This document shows positions 16,062 to 27,760 of a stretch of 64,000 nt of DNA, piece by piece. The stretch lies in NCBI RefSeq assembly GCF_014203715.1, contig NZ_JACHJP010000005.1, positions 248,001 to 312,000 of the forward strand, in the 5' to 3' direction. How positions within the stretch are numbered: position 1 is the first letter of the stretch; each line of letters begins with the position of its first letter. The stretch comes from Streptosporangium saharense. GTDB lineage: Bacteria > Actinomycetota > Actinomycetes > Streptosporangiales > Streptosporangiaceae. The notes under the pieces were generated by a model, which did no database searches, was not told the origin of the DNA, and saw only the letters and a list, made by a program, of their open reading frames with translations. The translations under genes and the position numbers were made by a program.

Positions 16062-17291
16062 TCAACGGATCCACCCTCCCTGGATCAGCGGGTCGAGCAC
16101 CTGCCGTACGGCCTGGTCGACGCTGACCGAGGTGGTGTCGAGGACCAGGTCGGCGTCCTCCGGCTCCTCGTACGGGTCGGAGATCCCGGTGAACTCGGGA
16201 ATGAGACCCGCGCGGGCCTTGGCGTAGAGCCCCTTGCGGTCGCGGCGCTCGCACTCCTCAAGCGGGGTGGCCACGTGGACCAGCAGGAAGTCGGCGCCGA
16301 CCGCCTCGACCATCTCCCTGACCTCGGCGCGGGTGGCGGCGTAGGGCGCGATGGGCGCGCAGATCGCCAGCCCGCCGTGCCTGGCCGTCTCGGCGGCGAC
16401 GAACCCGATCCTGCGGATGTTCAGGTCGCGGTCCTGCCTGGAGAAGGTCAGCCCCGCCGACAGCAGCCGCCTGACCACGTCGCCGTCGAGATAGGTGACC
16501 GTACGGCCGCCGCGTTCGAGCAGCGCGTCCCGCAGCCCCCTGGCCACCGTGGACTTCCCGGAACCGGACAGGCCGGTGAAGAAGACCACCAGGCCGCGCC
16601 GGTGCGGCGGGCCCGGCAGCGTCACCGGCTCGGGACCCGCCAGGTGTTCGGTCGCGCCGTACGCCTCGGCGACGCGCTCGCGCAGCTCCAGGTCGATGCT
16701 GGGCTCGTCCCCGCGGGCCAGGGGCACGACGGCAAGGAGGGTGTCCCCGCCGAGCCTCTCGCGTGCCTTCAGCGCCGCGCGGACCACCGCGGGACCGTCC
16801 TCGCCGAACGCCAGCGGAAGCAGCAGCACCACGGCCCCCAGCTCCCTGGCGGTCGCCTCGACCTCGCCGAGGTCGTCGAGCGGGCCGCGCATGGTGACCG
16901 CGAGCGCGGGCCGCTCACCCAGCTCCTTGCGGATCTCCGCCGGGGTGAGGCGCAGCCTGGCGAACGGGCCGTGCTCGGGGGCGTCGAGCCCCTCGACCGG
17001 GCCGGCGACGAGGCCGTCCTGACGGTCGGTGACGGTGAGCACGGCCAGTGCGGCGCCCTCGGGGTCACGCAGGGTGATCCGGTCGCCGGGGGCGGCCGGA
17101 TGGTCCTCGGGCAGCGCGAGCGTGACCGGCGAGGGCCAGCGGGTGCCGTCGGACAGGACGCCGTGCTCGCCGACGGCGTGCGCGTCGGCCGAGCTCATGA
17201 AGCCCGTCAGCGGCTGGAAGGCACCCGAGAGCAGCAGCTCCAGGTCGGCCAGCTCATGGGCGTCGGGGGTCCACTCGAAAGGGGCCGTCAT
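16062..17291 (-). CDS. cysC: APS kinase with degenerate ATP-sulfurylase-like N-terminal domain
   Basis: Phosphorylates APS at the 3' position to give PAPS, the donor for sulfotransferases. In the 409-residue product the C-terminal kinase domain is intact: P-loop GLSGSGKS (240-247), YLDGDVVRRLLSAGLTFSRQDR (267 on), NIRRIGFVAAE, ICAPIAPYAATR and GLYAKARAG. Residues 1 to about 225 resemble ATP sulfurylase (LLSGAFQPLTGFM). However, they are too short and lack the QxRNPxHxxH catalytic motif, so sulfurylase activity is unlikely; CysDN supplies it. The ATG at 17291 has GGAG five bases upstream and is preferred to a TTG 21 bases earlier. Confidence 0.93.
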   Translation of the reverse strand: MTAPFEWTPDAHELADLELLLSGAFQPLTGFMSSADAHAVGEHGVLSDGTRWPSPVTLALPEDHPAAPGDRITLRDPEGAALAVLTVTDRQDGLVAGPVEGLDAPEHGPFARLRLTPAEIRKELGERPALAVTMRGPLDDLGEVEATARELGAVVLLLPLAFGEDGPAVVRAALKARERLGGDTLLAVVPLARGDEPSIDLELRERVAEAYGATEHLAGPEPVTLPGPPHRRGLVVFFTGLSGSGKSTVARGLRDALLERGGRTVTYLDGDVVRRLLSAGLTFSRQDRDLNIRRIGFVAAETARHGGLAICAPIAPYAATRAEVREMVEAVGADFLLVHVATPLEECERRDRKGLYAKARAGLIPEFTGISDPYEEPEDADLVLDTTSVSVDQAVRQVLDPLIQGGWIR

Positions 17292-17369
17292 CTGCTCCAC
17301 AATCCCGATCAACTTAGTCGGATTTCATCACCTTACCTACTCCAGTTGTCCCACACCAACCCCCGCGAC

Positions 17370-18098
17370 TCATATCAACCGGGCGAAGTGGTTCTGCGGC
17401 TTGCGGACGACCATGGTGATCTCGTCGTGCGAGGCGGACCGCCGCCCCCGTGAGGCGGTCTCGACCGCGGCGCAGACGAGCCTGACCAGGCCGCCCCTCG
17501 GCCCCTCAAGCGCCGGGCCGCTCGTCGCCGACAGGTCGTCGGTCACCATCAGGCCGCGCGTCAGGCAGTAGGAGTGCATCCCCTCGCGCGAGGTGACCTC
17601 GCCGTAGAAGGGGAGCAGCGGCCCCACGGCGCCCTCCGGCACCAGCCTCGGCCACAGCAGCCGCCGCAATGCCGGGGGCAGCAGCCGGTCGCACGTGCCG
17701 TAGGCCGAGGCGCGGTCGCGGATGCGCAGCAGCAGCAGGCCTCCGGGACGCAGCCCGGCGAGCAGCCGGTCGAGCACCAGCTCGGGATGCTCGATCCGCT
17801 CAAGCAGGAACGGCACGTGCAGGACGTCGAACGCGCGGGGCGGCACGGGCACGGAACGCAGGTCCCCCAGGGCCAGCGCGTCGAGGTCCTTGCGCGACCC
17901 CGCGCTCGCCCGCAGCGTGGGCAGGTCCTCGTCGATCCCGGTGACCCGCGCCTTGACCCCGTCCAGGTCCAGCGGCTCGGGCCACCCGCACCCGGCGACC
18001 AGGATGTCCAGCCGCCTGTCGGGGTACCCCGCCGCCTGCTCGCGGATCCGCCTGCTGAATATGTCGTCCCGTGAGACGACCGACCGTACCTCAGACAT
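17370..18098 (-). CDS. Class I SAM-dependent methyltransferase
   Basis: A 242-residue protein with the seven-strand methyltransferase pattern: motif I is LDILVAGCGWPEPLDL, followed by RVTGIDEDLPTL, a motif resembling post-I/II (ALGDLRSVPVPPRAFDVLHVPFLLERIEHPELVLDRLLAGLRPGGLLLLRI) and a C-terminal substrate region. The substrate is unknown. I chose the ATG at 18098; a TTG at 18116 is also in frame. No clear ribosome binding site precedes either, so the mRNA may be leaderless or nearly so. It is divergent from mfd, and one arm of a perfect inverted repeat sits directly before the start. Confidence 0.75.
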   Translation of the reverse strand: MSEVRSVVSRDDIFSRRIREQAAGYPDRRLDILVAGCGWPEPLDLDGVKARVTGIDEDLPTLRASAGSRKDLDALALGDLRSVPVPPRAFDVLHVPFLLERIEHPELVLDRLLAGLRPGGLLLLRIRDRASAYGTCDRLLPPALRRLLWPRLVPEGAVGPLLPFYGEVTSREGMHSYCLTRGLMVTDDLSATSGPALEGPRGGLVRLVCAAVETASRGRRSASHDEITMVVRKPQNHFARLI

Positions 18099-18100
18099 GT

Positions 18101-18153
18101 AGCCGACAGTAGTCAACTGGGCACGAATAGTCGCGCACCGACCACTGTCGGCT
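18101..18153. promoter_or_regulatory. Perfect 10-bp inverted repeat between divergent genes (candidate operator)
   Basis: AGCCGACAGT at 18101-18110 is exactly repeated in reverse complement (ACTGTCGGCT) at 18144-18153, with 33 bases between the arms. The pair lies in the 150-base spacer between the methyltransferase gene and mfd. The left arm starts three bases upstream of the methyltransferase ATG. It could bind a dimeric regulator or form an RNA hairpin; no factor can be named. Confidence 0.4.
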
Positions 18154-18248
18154 GGTGACGGTCGCGAGGGAAGTAGCCTTGGGAGAGCCCCGTGCCCTGC
18201 CGGCCCGGGGCATGCCGTGTTGCCGTCGTGGGGCTGTGGGCGAATCTG

Positions 18249-21779
<3,531 letters not shown>

Positions 21780-21806
21780 ACGGCGTCTGTCGTGAAGGGA
21801 TCGCAA

Positions 21807-22427
21807 GTGAAGTCGACTCGACTGCGCGTCATCCTGGCGGTCGCCGCCGCCGGAGTCGCCCTGACCGCCTGCTCTCCGGGGCAGGCGGGGACCGCCGCCA
21901 TCGTCGGCGGCGACCGGATCAGCACCGGCGAGCTGGACAGCAACGTCAAGGAGTACGAGGACGCCCTCGCCAAGGCCAAGGTCCCCGTGTCCGAGCTGCA
22001 GTTCCCCGGCAGCGTCCCGCAGGTCGTGCTCTTCCAGCTCGCCACCGCCAAGCGGTACATCAAGGCGGCCGAGCAGCAGGGCATCACGGTCACCGAGGCC
22101 GAGATCGACCAGGTGATCGCCGCCTCCGGCGGTGAGGCCCAGAACGAGCAGCGGATGCTCCAGCAGGCCGTCGCGCCCTCGCACGCGCGCGAGTTCACCA
22201 AGGCCGGTCTGATGCTCACCAAGCTCATGGCCAAGTACGGCGGCGGCTCCGACCAGGAGGCGCTCCAGAAGGGCCAGGCCCAGGCGATCAAGGACCTGGA
22301 GTCGGTGAAGGTCACCTGGAGCCCGCGGTACGGCACGCTGAACAACGAGCGCAGCGAGCAGTCTCCGCAGCTCTTCGTCGACGCGGGCCGTTTCGGCGCG
22401 ATCCCTCCGGCTGAGCGGGCCCAGTAG
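21807..22427 (+). CDS. SurA N-terminal domain lipoprotein
   Basis: A 206-residue secreted lipoprotein. The signal peptide MKSTRLRVILAVAAAGVALTAC ends in a good lipobox (LTAC). The mature part resembles the SurA N-terminal chaperone domain (AAIVGGDRISTGELDSNVKEYEDAL ... AAEQQGITVTEAEIDQVIAA). No parvulin prolyl isomerase domain follows, so it may act only as a chaperone for exported proteins at the outer membrane face. The GTG at 21807 is six bases behind AAGGGA, better than the GTG at 21792. The gene lies between mfd and mazG, an arrangement common in actinomycetes. Confidence 0.85.
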   Translation: MKSTRLRVILAVAAAGVALTACSPGQAGTAAIVGGDRISTGELDSNVKEYEDALAKAKVPVSELQFPGSVPQVVLFQLATAKRYIKAAEQQGITVTEAEIDQVIAASGGEAQNEQRMLQQAVAPSHAREFTKAGLMLTKLMAKYGGGSDQEALQKGQAQAIKDLESVKVTWSPRYGTLNNERSEQSPQLFVDAGRFGAIPPAERAQ

Positions 22428-22437
22428 TCTCGGGGAC

Positions 22438-23403
22438 ATGCCCCTGATCGTCGTCACCACCTCGCCCAGGGTCGCCCCCGGGCTGCTCAGCCACCGCGCG
22501 TGGCGGGCCTTCCAGGAGGGGCCGGTGCGCACCGGGTCCGCCGACCACCCGCACCTGCCCTTCCTCGCGGAGGCGGGCGTCGCCGTCGAGGTCGGCACGC
22601 CGGACCCGGCGGCCCTGGTGCGCGAGGCCCGTGACGGGACCGTGGTCTGGCTCGGGGGAGACGAGGCGTTCATGCGCGCGGTCGGCCACGCCGCCCTCGC
22701 GCTCGACGACCCCCCGGTGATCGAGGTGGTGCCGGGGTCCTACGACCTGCCCGGTGGGCGGCTGATCGACCTGGTCGAGGTGATGGACCGGCTCAGGACG
22801 AACTGCCCGTGGGATGCCAAACAGACCCACGAGTCGCTGGCGCCGTACCTCCTTGAGGAGGCCTACGAGGTGCTGGAGACCATCGAGGAGGGCGACCACG
22901 CCGCGCTGCGCGAGGAGCTGGGCGACCTGATGCTCCAGGTGGCCTTCCACGCCAGGCTCGCCAACGAGCGCCCCGCGGAGGAGGGCGGCTTCGACATCGA
23001 CGACGTGGCCGACGGGATCGTCGCCAAGCTCGTCCGCCGCCACCCGCACGTGTTCGCCGGGGTCGAGGTCTCCGGCGCCGAGCAGGTCGGCGACAACTGG
23101 GAGGCCATCAAGGCCGCCGAGCGCGCAGCCAAGAACGACGGCGACGCGGGGTCCGTCCTCGACGGGGTCCCGATGGGCCAGCCCGCCCTCTCCCTGGCGG
23201 CCCAGCTCCTGCGCCGCGCGGGCCGGATCGGCGCCCCCGACGAGCTGCTCCCCGACGAGGACGACCTGGGAGCGAGCCTTCTGGCTCTGGTACGGCGGGC
23301 CCACGAGGCCGGTCTCGACCCCGAGGCCGAGCTGCGCGCCACCGCCCGCCGCTACCGCGACCGGGTCCGCGCCTGGGAGGCGCTCAGACGAGACGGCCGT
23401 TGA
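22438..23403 (+). CDS. mazG: Nucleoside triphosphate pyrophosphohydrolase MazG
   Basis: Hydrolyses (d)NTPs to the monophosphate and pyrophosphate, cleaning non-canonical nucleotides. The 321-residue product carries the MazG core (LVEVMDRLRTNCPWDAKQTHESLAPYLLEEAYEVLETIEEGD, then REELGDLMLQVAFHARLA), with the acidic EExxE/ExxD metal ligands. A second, more degenerate segment follows (VRRHPHVFAGVEVSGAEQVGDNWEAIK). An N-terminal extension of about 100 residues is usual for actinomycete MazG. The ATG lies ten bases after the SurA-like stop. The 3' end overlaps a convergent methyltransferase gene by 20 bases. Confidence 0.93.
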   Translation: MPLIVVTTSPRVAPGLLSHRAWRAFQEGPVRTGSADHPHLPFLAEAGVAVEVGTPDPAALVREARDGTVVWLGGDEAFMRAVGHAALALDDPPVIEVVPGSYDLPGGRLIDLVEVMDRLRTNCPWDAKQTHESLAPYLLEEAYEVLETIEEGDHAALREELGDLMLQVAFHARLANERPAEEGGFDIDDVADGIVAKLVRRHPHVFAGVEVSGAEQVGDNWEAIKAAERAAKNDGDAGSVLDGVPMGQPALSLAAQLLRRAGRIGAPDELLPDEDDLGASLLALVRRAHEAGLDPEAELRATARRYRDRVRAWEALRRDGR

Positions 23404-24148
23404 CGAACTGGACCAGGCCGTAGGCGCGGTGACGCACCCCGGAGAAGCCGAGCCCGGTCAGGGCCTCGACGACCTCCTCGTCCCCGAACAGACGCACCCC
23501 CGAGGCCACCCCGACCAGGGCGTTGAGCGGCCCGCCGTACGGCACGCGTCTGGTTGTCATGACGGCGATCCTGCCGCCTGGCCTGAGGGTCCTGGCCATC
23601 CCGGCGAGGGCCTCGAAGGGGTGTTCGAACAGGTAGAGCGCCGCCAGGCAGGCGATCGCGTCGAAGCTTCCCGGCAGGAACGGCAGGTCAACGGCGTCAC
23701 CCCGGACGTAGCCGACGTTGTCGAGCCCGCGCGTTCGGGTGTCGCGCACCGCGCGGGCGAGCATGGTGGCCGAGGCGTCCAGGCCGACGGCAAGCCCGGC
23801 GGGGCCGACGTTTCCGGCAAGGGCCCTGGTGACGTTGCCGGGGCCACAGGCGACGTCGAGCACCTGGTCGCCGGGCCCGAGTTCGAGCATCCGGCCGACC
23901 AGCGCCAACTCCTGGCTCGTGCCGGGGCCGAAGGGGCCCTTCATCGCGCCGAGCACCGTCGGACGCCAGATCCGCTCGTAGATCCCCGGCAGGAAACCCG
24001 AGCGCATCAGCCACTGCACGGGCGACGCGGCGGGTTCCTCGCCGAGCAGGTCCAGATAGCCGTTGGCCGTGGACTCCTGGCCCGCCAGGTCGAGCAGGGC
24101 GGGGTTCAGCAGTTCACGGACCCGGTCGAGTGCCGTGCCTTGGCTCAT
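23384..24148 (-). CDS. Class I SAM-dependent methyltransferase (UbiE/COQ5-like)
   Basis: A 254-residue methyltransferase. Motif I is GDQVLDVACGPGNVTRALAG, followed by AVGLDASATMLARAV, YVRGDAVDLPFLPGSFDAIACLAALYLFEHPFEALAGMARTLRPGGRIAVMT; these are the motifs of the Methyltransf_11/25 group. The N terminus (LRSGFLPGIYERIWRPTVLGAM) resembles menaquinone/phospholipid-type methyltransferases that act on hydrophobic substrates, but the substrate is not predictable. It is convergent with mazG (20-base overlap) and divergent from eno, with 112 bases between the starts. Confidence 0.85.
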   Translation of the reverse strand: MSQGTALDRVRELLNPALLDLAGQESTANGYLDLLGEEPAASPVQWLMRSGFLPGIYERIWRPTVLGAMKGPFGPGTSQELALVGRMLELGPGDQVLDVACGPGNVTRALAGNVGPAGLAVGLDASATMLARAVRDTRTRGLDNVGYVRGDAVDLPFLPGSFDAIACLAALYLFEHPFEALAGMARTLRPGGRIAVMTTRRVPYGGPLNALVGVASGVRLFGDEEVVEALTGLGFSGVRHRAYGLVQFVNGRLV

Positions 24149-24251
24149 GGTTTCGATTTGAGCACACGCGGGATTCCAAGGGGGAAGCCGCCCGCCGTAC
24201 TGAGAGGTAGGCCTCGATAGGCTTCTGCGGCAAACTGTCCTGCGACTTTAG

Positions 24252-25538
<1,287 letters not shown>

Positions 25539-25546
25539 TTTCGCCT

Positions 25547-25585
25547 GTACGGCTTGCGCCCGATTTGCTCGGGCGCGGGCCGTAC
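25547..25585 (+). terminator. Hairpin terminator after eno
   Basis: GCGCCCGA (25556-25563) pairs with TCGGGCGC (25569-25576) around a TTTGC loop. GTACGGC (25547-25553) and GCCGTAC (25579-25585) extend the structure. It lies between eno and the FtsB-like gene. Confidence 0.65.
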
Positions 25586-25651
25586 GGCGGGCACCGAGGG
25601 CCCGGCCGTACGGCGAGACAGGCGAGAGCGGGCGAGGACGGGGAGGCGTGG

Positions 25652-26062
25652 GTGGCGAGACGACCGCAGTTGACGGGACGGGCCGCGGTCCTCGCGATCG
25701 TGGTGTGCGCGATCGCCATGAGCCTCGCCTACCCGGTCAGGGAGTATGTCGCGCAGCGGCGCTACATCGCCCAGCTCGAACAGCAGCGGGCCAAGGAGCT
25801 CGCCGAGATCAAGGAGCAGGAGGACCGCTACCGCCAGCACTTCGACCCCGGCTACATCAAGCGGCAGGGCAGGGAGCGGCTCTTCTACTGCGACCCCGGG
25901 CGCAAGTGCTACGTCGTCATGCGGGAGCGGCAGGGCCAGAACAAGGGAACCGTCGCCGCCGAGAAGAAGGCCGTGACGCCGCCGTGGTACCAGACGCTGT
26001 GGGAGTCGGTCGAGGCGGCCGACGCGGGGACCGGCGCGAAGGTGGCCGGGACCGGCGGGTGA
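25652..26062 (+). CDS. Septum formation initiator (FtsB/DivIC family)
   Basis: A 136-residue bitopic membrane protein. A short basic N terminus (VARRPQLTGR) is followed by one membrane segment (AAVLAIVVCAIAMSLAYP). A coiled-coil comes next (RRYIAQLEQQRAKELAEIKEQEDRYRQH), then the FtsB-type motif DPGYIKRQGRERLFYCDPGRKCYVV. Such proteins stabilise the FtsQLB divisome complex. The GTG at 25652 has GGGAGG upstream. Position between eno and DUF501 is the usual actinomycete arrangement. The Cys pair in YCDPGRKCY replaces the PGE motif of many homologues. Confidence 0.87.
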   Translation: MARRPQLTGRAAVLAIVVCAIAMSLAYPVREYVAQRRYIAQLEQQRAKELAEIKEQEDRYRQHFDPGYIKRQGRERLFYCDPGRKCYVVMRERQGQNKGTVAAEKKAVTPPWYQTLWESVEAADAGTGAKVAGTGG

Positions 26063-26102
26063 CCCCGATACCCTGGATGTCGTCTTTCAGGGGGTGCCTC
26101 AG

Positions 26103-26636
26103 ATGGTTGACGACCGCGATGTCGCGGCAGTGGAACGGCAGCTCGGCCGGGCCCCGCGGGGCCTGCGGGCCATCGCGCACCGCTGTCCGTGCGGGCTGCC
26201 GGACGTGGTCGAGACGGCGCCCCGGCTGCCCGACGGTTCGCCCTTCCCGACGCTGTTCTACCTGACCTGCCCGAAGGCCGCCTCGGCGATCGGCAGGCTT
26301 GAGGGCTCGGGCGCGATGCGGGCCATGCAGGCCAGGCTGGCCGAGGATCCCGAGCTGGCGAGGGCCTACCAGGCCGCGCACGACGACTACATCGCGCGCC
26401 GCGACAAGGCCGCGGCCGAAGAGGGCATGGAGCCGCTGCCCAGGGGCATGCAGAGCACCGGGGGCATGCCGAACCGGGTCAAGTGCCTGCACGCCCTGGT
26501 CGGGCACGAGCTGGCGGTGCCGGGAGCCAACCCGTTCGGCCGCGAGACGCTGGACGCGCTCGGCGAGTGGTGGGCGGACGGCCCCTGCTGCTCCGAGGAG
26601 ACTTCGAGTACGACAACCACCGAGGAGACCATGTGA
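26103..26636 (+). CDS. DUF501 family protein
   Basis: A 177-residue protein of unknown function. The family core is visible as AIAHRCPCGLPDVVETAPRLPDGSPFPTLFYLTCPKAASAIGRLEGSGAMRAM, and a second conserved block is GMPNRVKCLHALVGHELAVPGANPFG. The conserved Cys-containing motifs (CPCG, CP, KCLH) suggest metal binding, but that is inference. The ATG at 26103 is placed seven bases after AGGGGG; a GTG at 26094 abuts the ribosome binding site and is less likely. Its stop overlaps the ppx start (GTGA), so the two are translationally coupled. Confidence 0.85.
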   Translation: MVDDRDVAAVERQLGRAPRGLRAIAHRCPCGLPDVVETAPRLPDGSPFPTLFYLTCPKAASAIGRLEGSGAMRAMQARLAEDPELARAYQAAHDDYIARRDKAAAEEGMEPLPRGMQSTGGMPNRVKCLHALVGHELAVPGANPFGRETLDALGEWWADGPCCSEETSSTTTTEETM

Positions 26637-27592
26637 CCCGTGTCGCCGCGATCGACTGTGGCACCAACTCCGTCCGCCTGCTCATCGCCGACATCGACGG
26701 CGGCGTCCTGACCGACGTCGACCGGCGGATGGAGATCGTCAGGCTGGGACAGGGCGTCGACAGGACGGGCAGGCTGGCCCCCGAGGCGCTCGAACGCACC
26801 TTCGCCGCGATGCGCGGCTACGCCGACCTCATCAGGCGTCACGACGTCTCGGCGGTGCGGGTCGTCGCCACCAGCGCGACCAGGGACGCCGCCAACCGTC
26901 AGGAGTTCGTCGACGGCGTCAGGGAGATCTTCGGCGTCGAGCCCGAGGTGATCACCGGTTCCGAGGAGGCCGAGCTCTCCTTCACCGGCGCCACCCGCGA
27001 TCTGGTACGGCTCTCGCCGGAGACCGGCCTGCCGACCCCGGACGGGACCAGGCCGCCCTACCTCGTGTTCGACATCGGCGGTGGCTCGACCGAGTTCGTG
27101 CTCGGCACGACGCACGCCGAGGCGGCGATCTCGGTGGACATCGGCTGCGTCAGGCTGACCGAGCGGCACCTGCGGGGCTCCGTGGCGCCGCCGTCCCCGG
27201 AGGTGGTCGAGGCCATCACCGCCGACATCGACGACGCGCTCGACCGGGTGGCGGAGAAGATTCCGGTCGAGCGGGCGCTGACGCTGGTCGGTCTCGCGGG
27301 CTCGGTCACGACCGTCGCGGGAATAGCGCTTGACCTGCCGGAATATGACCCGGATAAAATTCACCACTCACGAATTCCGGCAAATCGGGCGCATGACATT
27401 TCCCGTCGTCTGCTGGGGATGTCCCATGAGGAGCGCGCGGCCATCGGTGTCATGCATCCCGGCCGGGTTGACGTCATCGGCGCCGGTTCCCTCATTCTCG
27501 ACCGCGTCCTGCGGCGCTACGGATTCGACGAAGTCGTAGTCAGCGAACATGACATCCTCGATGGAATCGCGTGGCTGGCATCTAAACCTTAA
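26633..27592 (+). CDS. ppx: Exopolyphosphatase, Ppx/GppA family
   Basis: Degrades inorganic polyphosphate or the pppGpp alarmone. The 319-residue product carries actin-fold phosphate motifs: RVAAIDCGTNSVRLLIAD (phosphate 1), RVVATSATRDAANRQEF, ITGSEEAELSFTGA, FDIGGGSTEFVLG (phosphate 2) and LVGLAGSVTTVAGIAL (adenosine region). It is a short-form actinomycete Ppx that lacks the C-terminal HD domain of E. coli Ppx/GppA. The GTG overlaps the DUF501 stop. The last 250 bases are lower in GC than the rest of the gene (for example GGATAAAATTCACC). Confidence 0.93.
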   Translation: MTRVAAIDCGTNSVRLLIADIDGGVLTDVDRRMEIVRLGQGVDRTGRLAPEALERTFAAMRGYADLIRRHDVSAVRVVATSATRDAANRQEFVDGVREIFGVEPEVITGSEEAELSFTGATRDLVRLSPETGLPTPDGTRPPYLVFDIGGGSTEFVLGTTHAEAAISVDIGCVRLTERHLRGSVAPPSPEVVEAITADIDDALDRVAEKIPVERALTLVGLAGSVTTVAGIALDLPEYDPDKIHHSRIPANRAHDISRRLLGMSHEERAAIGVMHPGRVDVIGAGSLILDRVLRRYGFDEVVVSEHDILDGIAWLASKP

Positions 27593-27760
27593 TGAGATCT
27601 GGACATTTGACTTGTTGATGGGGTATTGAGAGATCGTTCCGTTCATGATTAGGTAAAGGGGCTTTAGCGAGGCTTTGCCGTGGGGCCCGGCACAGCTGGT
27701 GTCGGGGCGGCAACCGTCTCCGGAGCGCATTCGCTTCCTAACGAAACGGAGCAACCCCTC

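Noticed and set aside
27593-27760. Possible c-di-AMP (ydaO-type) riboswitch before the secreted repeat protein
   Set aside because: The leader of an exported wall-type protein in actinomycetes is a common site for it, but I could not find the conserved blocks of that riboswitch here.
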